Positions 30,090 through 40,839 of a DNA stretch of 64,000 bases are shown piece after piece. The stretch is from Diplonema papillatum (lineage: Eukaryota; Euglenozoa; Diplonemea; Diplonemida; Diplonemidae), in assembly GCA_030068145.1 (NCBI GenBank), contig JAPJBO010000348.1, positions 1 to 64,000 of the forward strand. The letters run 5' to 3'. The notes below the pieces were generated by a model. It was given only the letters and a program-made list of their open reading frames with translations, had not been told where the DNA came from and searched no databases. Position 1 is the stretch's first letter. Each line of letters begins with the position of its first letter. Position numbers and translations under genes: made by a program.

Positions 30090-33000
30090 ATGGATGAGCT
30101 GCGCGGGGGTCGCGTCAACCTGAAGGTGTATGTCCGCGTCCGGCCGCTGCTTGACGGAGAGGACTCACCGAACGACGACGATGTCGGCGTCGAATGCGTC
30201 GGGGTGAAGGGCGTCCGGGTGAGGGGTGACCCCGTGAGGGAGTTCGACCACGTGTTCCGCCCGTCGACGACGCAGGAGGAAGTGTACAATCGTGTGGGCC
30301 GGAGAGGAATCGACCATGTTGTCGCCGGGTACCACAGCACGATCTTTTTGTACGGCCAGACCGGGTCCGGGAAGACGCACACTGCGGGTGTCACCTGCAG
30401 CAGCCAGATCACCCTGAAGTGTGGTGTGATGCCGCGGTGTATCGACGGAATCTTCGCGATTGTTGCAGGCGATCCACACCACGAGTACCGCGTTATCGTG
30501 GAGTGGATCCAGATCTACCAAGACACCGTGCAGGACTTACTCGCCTCATCGCCGAGCGCGTCGCCGCTGCAGATCAGGGAGTGCCCGGATAACGGCGTGT
30601 TTTTGGTCGGCGGGCAGAGCGTTTCGCTGTCTCAGCCATCGGACTTCGTCGAGCTTGCGCGAAAGGCCGAGAAAAGCAGGGTGACTGCGCTGACTAGGAT
30701 GAACGCAACGTCCAGTCGTTCGCACTCGTGCATGATGATAACAGTGGCGAAGAGGAAGGCGTTGACGATGATGGACCACGTTGACGGGAAGTCGCTCCGC
30801 GCCCGGCACAGCACAAAGGGACGGCTCTGCATCGTTGATTTAGCTGGCAGCGAGCGGCTGAAGAAGTCGGGATCCGAGGGAATCCGGAAGGAGGAAGCGA
30901 AGAGGATCAACAGCTCTCTGGCCGCACTCGGCAACGTGCTGCAGGCGCTGGTCGATCGCAAGCCGCACGTCCCGTACCGAGACTCGAAGCTCACGCGCTT
31001 ATTGCAAGACTCCTTGGGCGGCACCGGCGTGGCGGCGTTCATCGTCACAATTTCGCCATGCTCCCGGCACCTGCTCGAGAGCAAGAACACGCTCTTGTTC
31101 GCAGAACGTGCGCGTGAAGTCCGGAACGCACCAATCATCCACCGCGAAGCGGACGCCGGCGCCCAGTTCGCGGAGCTGCAGGCCGCGCTGGAGGATCGGA
31201 TAGCCATACTGGAGGCCGCGAATCGGCGGCTCGAGGCGTCTCTCCTGGCCAAAGCGCCGCACCAGTCCTCGTCGGACGAAGCGGATTCCGACGACGAAGG
31301 GGAGGAAGGCGGGGAAGGGAAGCTGAAACGGAAAGTTCGCTCGCTGTACGCGCTGCTTCGACAGCGGGAATACGACTTGCAGGTTCTCAAGAGCGAGCGG
31401 TCTGACGCAGACTCGCGGTACGAAGTGCAAATCCACGAGTTGCGCGAGACCGTGGCCGAGAGGGACTCCGCCGTCGTTTCCTTGCGGCGCGAGGGAAAAG
31501 CGGCGGAGAACGAGGTGAAGTGCCTCCAGCGGGAGATCGTGAAGCAGACAGATGCTGCCGCGGCCCTGCAGAACGAGCTCAGGGTCGCCAGACAGCCGCG
31601 GAAATCGGGAGGTGCAGGCACAGAGCCCGGTGCTGGGAAGTTGAAGGACGAGCTGGCCGCTTGCCAACGAAAAGCACAGCTCGCCGAGGAAGAGCTTCGG
31701 CTGCTGAGAGCACAGCAGATGACATTCGACGAGGTTCGCTCGGGGCTTGAAGCGGTCATAGAAGAGCAACGAGAAACCGTCGAAACGTGCACGAAGGAAC
31801 TGGCCCAGCGAGAAGAGGATGTGCGGTCGCACCGCGAGCAAGCCGAGACGGCAGCACAAGCAGCGGCTTGCCAGCAGAACGCCGCAGCCCGGTTCCAGCA
31901 GCAGCTTGAGGAAGCAGGCGTTCGTGAGAAAGAATTGCGAATCCTGAGCGAAACCCTCGCCGCCCGAGCCCATGCCGCCGAAAGCCAAGCGGTTTCCGAC
32001 AGAGAAGCAGCCGCTCGTCACTTGTCGGCGCTATCCGCGTTGCAAGAAGCAAACGATGCGTGCGAGAAGGAGGTACGACGGTTGCGCGGCGAAATGGTAG
32101 ACACTCGAAAGCTCAGCGAAACAGAGCGTCTTGTCGCCGCAGAACGCGACGAAGCAGCAGGGGTAGAGCGCCTTGCGCAGGCGGCAGCATGTGCGTCTCT
32201 TCGGTTGGAAGGCGAGGACCTGCGGGTGCGCTGTTCGAGCTTGCAGGTGCAGTTGGACGACATGCGGACGGTCGTAGAGAAACGGGAAGCCGACTTGAGA
32301 GAGCAGCGATTGCACTTCACCACGAGGGAAACAGAGTTGGCGGCCCGAGAAGCAGCGTCGAGGCGCTCCGCCGAGGAGTCAGTGGTGCTTGAGCTGTGGG
32401 CAGACGAAGAAGCTTCGCGCGTAGCTTTGGAGCTGGACCGCAGCGAGGCTCTGCTGCGGCTCCGGGCAGAGCAGGCTGCGCTGCAGGCGCCCATAATCGC
32501 GCAGGGGCTGGCGTGGAAAGTAGATGTTTTCCGGCTGAAGGAGGAGCGAGCCGTACTCGAGTTCAGAGAGGCAGCCTCCGCTCGCGGGTCGGAGATGGCC
32601 ACCGCCGAGGCAGACGCGTTGCATAGTGAGAACAGGGCGCTGCAGAACATGGTGAAGGCGCTTGAAGCCACAACTAGAACTGTCGAAGGTACACGGCAAC
32701 GTCTCGAGGTTCGTTGCCGTGAGGCGGACAACGCCGTAGCTTCCCTTCGGTCGCAGCTCTCCTCCGAGACCACACGTGCGCAGGCTTTGCAGTTAGAAAA
32801 AGAGCACTTGCTTGAACACGCAGCCGACGCGAAAAACCGCATACAGGTGTCCTTTCTTTTAGTTCAGCTTGACGCGGGTACTTACAAAAGTTTGGGTCTG
32901 CGCCAGAACCCCGGTTTGCGCCAAAAGACAAGTTTGGTTGTGCAGGACGGTGCAATCGCGCTCCATGCGGTTCTTTATGCAGAATTCCACTCTCCAGGGT

Positions 33001-36000
33001 TGTTTTCTACAGGTGTCTCGCACACACTACGCCGACTGCTGGCAACTCAGACGCAAACCCGCCCGTCTTCCTGAAGTGCCCCAAAACGGGGTAGTGGGCC
33101 TCGCATGCCACCCCCCACTACCCGTTTTCGCCCTTTTTCAGTTGTTCCTGGCACTATTGTACTTACTTCTCCCCAGTGGTGGCAAGTGTCTGAAATCGGA
33201 CCATTAGATCTCTTTTCCCTCGAAACCAAAAACCAGTTTATTCGGAGTGAGTGAGTGATATAACCTGGGATTTTTAGTCCCCTGGCTTTACGCATGCGTG
33301 ACAATGCATGAGTGAGTTCTGCCCGTTTTCCTCTTCTGGACGCACGCGAAAGATATGGCGACCGAGACAAAAACTCGAAACACGACACAGGACCTCATAC
33401 ACGACTTGGAAACTGCGAGCACGTCGTACGAAGCGTTGGAGGCTTCAAAAGACACACTGCTTCGTCGGATAGACGAGAAGGACCGAGAGCTAGCTGCCGT
33501 TAGGGACTGCGCTAAAGAAGTTGAGCAGAGGGAAGACGGCCTGCGCAAAGAACTGGCGAGTGTTGAAGGCGAACGGTGTGAACTATCAGCGCAGCTGCAA
33601 GCTTTCCGCGAGCAGCTGTATACAGCCGACGCAGACCGGGCGGAACAGGCGGTGCAGCAAGTTGAGCTGGAGCACCAGAAGTCCCGTGTTGAAGAACTCG
33701 AACACGAGTTGAAAGTGGCATCCCGCTGCGCTGAGGCGACCGCTGACGAGATCACGGGGCTGTCCCAACAGCTGCAGCAGTGCATGACTGACAAGGTACG
33801 CTTGCAGAAGGAAGTAGCGGACTCGGTACAGTTGGCGACGAGCAGAGAAGCCGAACACAAAGCGCAGTCTTCGAAGCTCGTACGCAAAGCGGAGGAGCTC
33901 GCCCAGAAGCTGTCGGCCGCAAAAGCAGAATGCGCGGACGCAGCGAAGGGGCTCGAGGACAGTTTCCGGCAGCGCGAGGAGCTCGAGGAAGAGGTGACCC
34001 AGCTGCGCGAAGAGGGCGGCAACGGCAAGCACCATTTGAAGAAGGCAATGTCCGCACTGAAAGCGGCCAGGGAAGAAGGCCAAGCGGTCAGCGACAACCT
34101 GCTGGCAGCTCAGTTGCGCATCGAAGCACTTGGGAAGGAGCGTGCTCAGCAGAATCTGGAGCTCGCCGCTGCGACGTCGTCGAGCCAGGCGCATTTCGCG
34201 GCGACGGTGTCGCTTCGCAAGGAACTGGCCGAGTTCAAAGACAAGCTCGCCGCCTCCGAGCAAAGCGGCGACCATTCCCGTGCGCTGTCGTCTCACAACA
34301 TCGAGCTTTCTGTTAAGCTCAGTACTCTGCAGCTCAGCTTCCTAGCTGCTCAGACAGCACTTGGCTCCAAGACAATCGAGTTGAATTATTCGACTGGCGT
34401 CATTGCATTGCTCCGCGATGTGACGTGGAGGCTTGCCCTCGAGGTCCAACGGGAGGCGACTCAACGAGAAGTCGCATGCGATGCTGCGCAGGGTCTGGCG
34501 AGTGATCAGCAGGAGATGCAAGACAAGATTCACGCCGCGGAAGAGCAAGCCGAAATCAGCCGCCAAGCCAGCACACGCGCGTCCGCGCTGCTGCAAAAGG
34601 CACTGAAGGAAGTGGGAGCCAAGTCCGCTGCCATCGCAGCGTTGCAGCAGGACCTGGTTTTCGAACGCGAGGAGCTGCATGCGCAGCTCAAAGGCAAGGA
34701 CGAGGCGCTGGCCGCGCTGAAGCAGCAGCTGGAACAGCTTACCTCATCCCTCGAAGCCGAGCGCAACGCACTCAGCACGCAGGTCTCCGGCATCTGCGCC
34801 GAGAAAGAAGAGCAGATCACACGGCTTCAGGAGGACGCCGACCGGCGAACGTCAGTCCTCCGAACGGAGAGCCACACCGCTAAGGAGCAAACGGTCCGGG
34901 CTGAGAGGGAGGCGGAGGCCCTCCTCGCGAGGAACGCGGAGCTCGAAGCGAGGGCGGCGGACGCCGCCGCAAAAGCCGCGCAGCTGGACGCAAAAGATGC
35001 GGACTTCGCCGCGCTGGCCGAGCGGTGCTCCCGCCGCGAGGAGCAGCTGACCCGCTGCGCGAGCGAGAAGGCCGCTCTCCGCTCGGAGGCTGACGAGCTC
35101 GCCCTCCGGCTGCAAGCTGCAGAAGCAAGGGTCGCTGACTTCGCCGCGTTGACCGAGCAATGCGCCCGCAGCACGAGCGAGAAGGCGGCGCTGCGCTTGG
35201 AAGCCGACGAGTTAGCCCTTCAGCTGCAGGCAGCCGAGGCAAAGGCCGCCGACTTCGTCGTGCTGGCCGAGCAGTGTGCTCGTGGTCGAGAACAGCTCGC
35301 CCGCAGCACGAGCGAGAAGGCGGCTCTGCGTATGGAAGCCGACGAGCTGGCACTGCGGCTCCGGGCCGCGGAAGCGAGGGCCGCCGACGCCGTCGAAGCC
35401 ACCGCGCAGCAGCAGAAACGGCTCGCCGAAGACCGCAAAGAGCGCGAATCGATCCTGCAAGAAGCCCTCGATTCCGAGCGGCGGGCCAGGCACGAGCTCG
35501 ACGGCACGCGGGCGGCGCTCGCCGCGCAGCTTCGGCAGGCCGAGCAGCGGTTGGCGGCTTTGCAGGCCGAATGCGCCTCCGATGGAGCGCGGCGCGATGC
35601 GCGGGAATCGGCCCTCGAAGGCCACCTGCAGCAGTCCGGCTCCGCTTTGGCGGTGGCGGCGCGAGAGAGATTGTGGACGCAGGCCGAGGCGGCGGCGATG
35701 CGGGTCCAGTTGGACCGATCCTCGTGGCTGGGCTTGGTGGCGCGGAACGAACGCGCAGAGCACGCCGCGCTTGTTGAAAGGTCAGCAGTCGAGCAGGCAC
35801 GCGTGCGCTTGGATCGTTGCGAGGCGGAAAAGTGGGCCCTGGCGAGCGAAGCGAAGGAGCTGAGAGAACGGCTGGCTGCGGAAGTCGAACAGAGCGGCAG
35901 GGTGACGGCAGAGGCGAACGCGCAGGGGGAGCAGGCGCGGTGCCTGAGAGAAGAAGTCGGCCGGTTGCACAGTCTGGCGCTCCAGGCCGAGCAGGCCACA

Positions 36001-39000
36001 CAGAAAGCTGCAGCGGAGAGCGCGTCGAGGGCCGAATCCCTTCAGGTAGAGATAGGCCGACAGCGTTCCGGCCACAACGCCGCCCTGGCCGACAAGCAAC
36101 GCGAACTGCAGCGCGCGTCAACGCTTTTTTGCGAAGAACATGCCCGGCTCGTGTTGAAGGTAGAGGAGGCGGCCGGCAGGTGCGACGCTGGGTTGCTGCT
36201 TCGTGCAAAAGAAGTGCACAAGCTTATGCGGCAAATGGGCCGTGTCTCTGCACAGGCGCTGAACGACGTGCGAGGCTGCGAAGCGCTTGTGAGAGCCGCG
36301 TTGACCGAAGAGCAGGCAGCGGCTTTCTCCCGGATAGCTGCCATACGGCGCTGGACGGAGACCGTCGACGGGCTCGGAACGAAGCTTGCAGTGCAACAAA
36401 GAACAACGAGCGCAGTTCGGAAGCAGGCCGCAGCCACCCAAGACGAAGTCACCGCACTACGGGTGGAGCTTGCGGCGGTGTCCCAAAGCAGACGAGCTGT
36501 TCTCGCAGGCTGCGACGAGCTACGAACGGCGTGTGACCGCAGGTCAACGGACGTATTGGTCGCAGGCGAAGGTAGCGCGCGACACGCGATAATTGCGCTG
36601 TGGGCAGTGGATCTCATCCGAGTGGCAAGAACAGAGAGCTCGTTGTCGGCGCAAGCAGAGGTTGCAGTAAGCGGCATGCGCACGCGAGTCAAGCAGCTGG
36701 AGGACGAGGCTTCCCGCTTGGAGACAGAAGGCGACCGGCTGCGGCTGGCGCTCGAAGCGCAAACGTCGGAAGCTCGGATGGCGCGCCAGATCCGCTCGGA
36801 ATCCGATTGCCGCCGGCACCTCCGCCACTCCATCGAAAATGTGCACGGTTTTGAGGGGGCTGCCCGCTCCCTCATCGTGTCTAGCGAAGCAGACTCTCGC
36901 GACACCGTTCGCACCCAGTTTGTCGAATCCTCCTTCCATTCCACTTCTATCCTCGCCGGCCGAGAAGACCGGCAGCGCGGTGCCATCCAGCTCGAGGCCT
37001 TTGACATGGCACGCGCTTCCTCGATGCAATTCGCGAATTTCATCTGCAAGGCAATGCATCACGAATCCACCCGTCTCCAAATGCAAGCAATCACTACTGC
37101 AGAATCCGCGCAGCGGAAGGACTTCGACCTAGAAAGCACGCGCGCTGTTAACGCGATGGTGAGCGCCTTCGCGGCAGAGATCGTTCGAGGAAGCCGGTGG
37201 GGCCCGGACCGCGAGGATATCGCCCGCGAGCTCGCGTCGAAGGGGAGGCGGGGCAGCGCCGGCTCCGCGGCGGACCCGGAGGACCTGGCGCTGCTGCAGG
37301 AGAAGCTTGCCGCCGCGCAGGAGCGCGCGGGCGCCTTCGTGCAGCGGTACAAGCGGGCCCGCCGCCACCGGAACGCCTGCCTCGGGCTGCTCGACCGCTT
37401 CGGGGCCACCGCGGACTTGTTCGCGGCCGGGATCAGCGCCCGGTGCGATCTGCTTGCGGCGGCGGTTAAGCTGCCCTTGGACGCGAACGCGTCTGTTGGT
37501 TTGAGCGATCCCGCGCCTCTTCATCATTGCCTCACATGTGGTGCCTCGAGCGGCGGTGAGTTCGACGGCACACCAAAAGCCCGCGTCGATCCCTCGATGC
37601 GGTTAGGGCTCGGTTCGGACACATCCCGGAGAGAGCGGTCAAGCGAACCAACGCCAGCTACCGTCGCAGCACGAAGGCCGCGGTACTACGATGCCTGCCC
37701 GAGCATCGGCCACAGCGAATACTGGCAAAGCAGTCCCTCGGCGTCCAACGGCGAGCCTTCGCTCGGCGCGTCTTTAAAACGGGAGGGTCGCCAGCTTGCT
37801 GAATATCCAGACTGCGGCGCAGACCCGATCAAAGGGCCGTCCACCCTCGCGTCCCCTGGCAGCACCTCCTCGGAATCGTGTCCGACGATGGCGGGTGCTG
37901 CCGGCCGGAACCCGCGGCACGCGCTGGACGCAAGCCGGGCCGCCGCTGCCGGGTTGGACGACCCCGTGCCGGCAAGCTGCCCCAGCTCGCCGGAAGGCGC
38001 GCGCCTGCTCGGCGAGACCCGCCCCCGCAAGCGGGTGCGGGGCGGCACGCCCCCTTCCCCACACTCCACCGTGGAGAAGGCACGCAGCGCCGCGCTCCGC
38101 CAGCGGGCGGCCGCCGACCTTTCCCCGCCTGCCTACGGAACACCGGGAGCTAAGGGAAGCGAAGGTAGCGGCAAGGCTGCTGTCGGTGAACCTGCAGCAC
38201 GATGCGCCGGAGACGGCGAGAGGAAGGCGGCCGCTCTGGCCCGCCCAGCCCCGGACGGCAAGCGCGGCGCGAGCCGCAAGGCTGCTCCCGCGGCGAGCCC
38301 AGCGCAGGGTGACCACACCCCCGAAGCCGAGGCTGCTCCGCCGCGGTCGCGGGCGGCGGAGCTCGCGGGCGTCGCCGCCGCCGCTGCCGCTGCGCTGTCC
38401 GGGCCGGCGGGTGCGGTGGGTACGCCGCCGGCCGCGGGCGGCCGCGCCGCCCCACGCGGCGGCTCCGCGCCGCCCACAATCGCGGCGGAGCAGCCCCGGC
38501 CCCGGGGGGACTCCCCCACAGCAGCAGCCGCAGCAGCAGCACCCGCGCTCGGCTCGCCGCGCTGCGAGCACCTGACGCCAGCGGATCCCGCCTCCTCCCA
38601 GGCGGCGCCGGCCCTGGGCGACGAATTCTGCCCGCGGTCCCTGTTCGCCGATGCTCTGCCTGTCCCTGGGTTGCCGCCTCCAGGCACGCCTTCTCAGGCG
38701 GGTGGGGGCTCGGCCGATGGGCGGCTGGCTGGCTGGGAGCGGCAGGTGGCGAACGATGCGTCGCTCGGTGCGCCGACCTGCTCCGCGTGCGGAGACGCGC
38801 TGCGGGTTGTCATCGAGTTTTACAACCGGAAGCTGCTCGAGGCGCGCGGGCTGCAGGCGGAGATCGTCGCGCGGGCCGACGTGCAGCTCGAGAACGAGCG
38901 GGCCCTCGCAGACAAAAAGCGGAGGCGGCTGCAGGCAGCCGTCGCCGAGCTGCGCCTGAGGCACCGCGGCTGGGCGCCGGCGGATGCAGACGACACCGAC

Positions 39001-39648
39001 GCTGCAGTCGAGGCACTCGGGCCGGGCTCTGAACCTGTGCAAGTGCACGGGCTTCGCCGTGACATTGCTGTATCTGCCGCGCGTGATTGGAAGCAGGTTT
39101 CCGAGTGTGAGAGTCGTCTGGACGGAACGCTTCCTGCTCCTGGGGCTGATGGCCTCTTCCGTGTGGATCCGCACACCGCAGGCATTCCGAGTCAACACGC
39201 TGACAAGCGGCTTTCCGATCTTTTACAGTTCGAGCACGGAAGCCTTCCTGTTTCTGTGTCTGGCGATCACCTTGGGCTGGAACAGCAACGAGGAAATAAG
39301 GGCCAGTTCCTACCATTTGCAAGCGGCCGCATTGCTCATCCGGACATTGTCGCCATGAAGGGTGAACTGGTGCGCAACCTTCACAGTGACGTCGCTGTGT
39401 CTGATGGACGCAAAGGGCAACGATTGTCTGATCTTGCCCGCAGCGAGCACGGACGGCTTCCTGTTCATCCGTTCGCTGATCGCATTGGCGTAGAGCAACA
39501 ACTAGGACTCAAGAGCCAGTTTCTTCCCGCGGGCCGACGCATCGCACGAGCAGACATCGTCGCTTTGACGTCGAAGGACAACGACAGGCGCCTATCACCG
39601 GTTCGTCGACCCACCGTACGCACACCCACGCAGGCTCTCTGTCCTTGA
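30090..39648 (+). CDS. Giant kinesin with N-terminal motor and ~2,000-residue coiled coil (two exons)
   Basis: Exon 1 is 30090-32846 and exon 2 is 33391-39648, about 3,000 residues in all. The motor (1 to ~345) has P-loop GQTGSGKT (89-96), switch I NATSSRSH (205-212), switch II DLAGSER (250-256) followed by LKKSGSEG, and HVPYRDSKLTRLL (293-305). The KKSGSEG form recalls plant-type ungrouped/ARK kinesins. After an acidic patch (SSDEADSDDEGEEGGEG) comes an almost unbroken coiled coil to about residue 2250. Then there are paired cysteines (HHCLTCG), a Pro/Ala-rich disordered region, a second CSAC pair, a short coil (EFYNRKLLEARGLQAEIVARADVQ) and two 71-residue repeats. Splicing CAG|GTGTCC to ACACAG|GAC keeps frame and heptads (AKNRIQ-DLIHDLE). 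Alternatively these are two genes, with the second starting at ATG 33355. Confidence 0.8.
32847..33390 (+). other. Inferred kinesin intron (544 bp)
   Basis: The donor GTGTCC at 32847 follows CAG at a codon boundary; the acceptor ACACAG ends at 33390 and GAC starts a codon. Without splicing, the exon-1 frame runs into non-coiled residues (VSFLLVQLDAGTYKSLGLRQNPG...) and stops at 33074. The region between is pyrimidine-rich and lacks coding character. Confidence 0.65.
39208..39633 (+). repeat. Two 71-codon repeats at the kinesin C-terminus
   Basis: RLSDLLQFEHGSLPV (from 39208) and RLSDLARSEHGRLPV (from 39421) start units exactly 213 bp apart. Each continues with GLEQQ or GVEQQ, QFLP, GRIAHPDIVA or RRIARADIVA, and a following D(V/I)AVS-like segment. 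A degenerate earlier unit may begin near 39060 (RDIAVSAARDWKQ). Confidence 0.8.
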
Positions 39649-40795
39649 AGACCCACAGCCGATTTTCATTCAGGGTTTCTGGATCAGTGTCTATTGCAAC
39701 TGGCCAGCCGTTCGCATATCTACACACTGGCACAGGCTGTGTGCGCCGCGCCCCCCCATTCCACATTTCAAACATCCCGTCTCATGTCCGTGGATCAAAG
39801 GACCCGAACACTACTTACTGTTACTGAATGAGCACATATTATTCCGAGCATGTTCTTGCAATACCCCCTGCCGTGGCCTCAGACCTCCCACGACTCAAAA
39901 AAGAAAATCTGCTTTTTAAGTGAAGGAAGCCTCAGCTGAATAAGCGCCCCCGCACTATTCACCTTTGCTGTTCTGACAGCACTTCAAAGCTGACAAGTAG
40001 AATCTAGAATCATGAAAAGAAGGACTTGTGCAGCTTTAGCAGCACTGCGCCCTCTCGGATTCGAGCTCTGGAAGGATAGAACTGCTTTTTACGTCGGTTG
40101 GGGATAGCAATCCGCTGCAAGAAACACCACCAACGTGGGCGGCATCGACGCGTGCCCACGTAGACACCTTTTTATTCCATAGAAGTCTCCCTCTGCTCCC
40201 TCTCACGCCGTTTAGATTGTGTACAAGTTTAGATCTCGACTTATCGGCCGGGCCTACTTTGCGTGGCTCAGAGGCCATCAAACGAGTACATGCACACGGG
40301 TAGCATTATGGACCTACTTGCTTGCCCTACCATGCGTGCAAAATAGCTGCGAAAGGACGGTTGTCTCAAGAGGCGGCAGCTGGTCACTGAGCTGCTGGTG
40401 CCCTTCACAAAAGAAAAAGAGTATCCGACCCTTTAAGCCTAGAAAGCATTCCCTTGTTTTACAAACCGTAATCCTTTCCCTCGTACTGGTTGTCGACAAT
40501 CTCCGCATCAAAGCTCTGCGGAAACACGAACGTGACCTGGGTTTAAACAATCGTGAGACAGGTAGGTTCCCCCCCACAGTGCTAGTCCGCCCCTCGCCCT
40601 CGAATAGCCCAGCACCGCAGCTATCATAATCTGTCATAGGCTATCATAGTGCCCAGTTCATGGACGCAGATCGATGCTCGACGCTTGCATGAACACGAAA
40701 TTCTGCTCAAAAGAAGCTGAGGTCATGCACCAGCGGCACCAGCTGCGAGAAGAAGTAAGGGGCAGAGAGGTTGGCCACATCTGGAAACAATACTA
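39649..40795. other. Intergenic between kinesin and PDI cluster
   Basis: Nothing coding is supported. It includes the kinesin 3' flank and the PDI copy 1 promoter. Confidence 0.3.
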
Positions 40796-40839
40796 AACAG
40801 ATATCTTTTTAAAAGTAGAAAAGGGTTTTGCAAACAGCA
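40796..40839 (+). promoter_or_regulatory. Conserved leader of PDI copy 1
   Basis: ACAGATATCTTTTTRAAA and AGGGTTTTGCAA, just before the ATG, are shared almost exactly with 48100-48140 upstream of PDI copy 2. Sequence further upstream is unrelated, so this block marks the 5' edge of the duplicated unit and probably the 5' UTR. Confidence 0.5.

Noticed and set aside
37774..39198. 474-codon minus-strand ORF over the kinesin tail
   Set aside because: GC-rich antisense shadow of the Pro/Ala-rich region.
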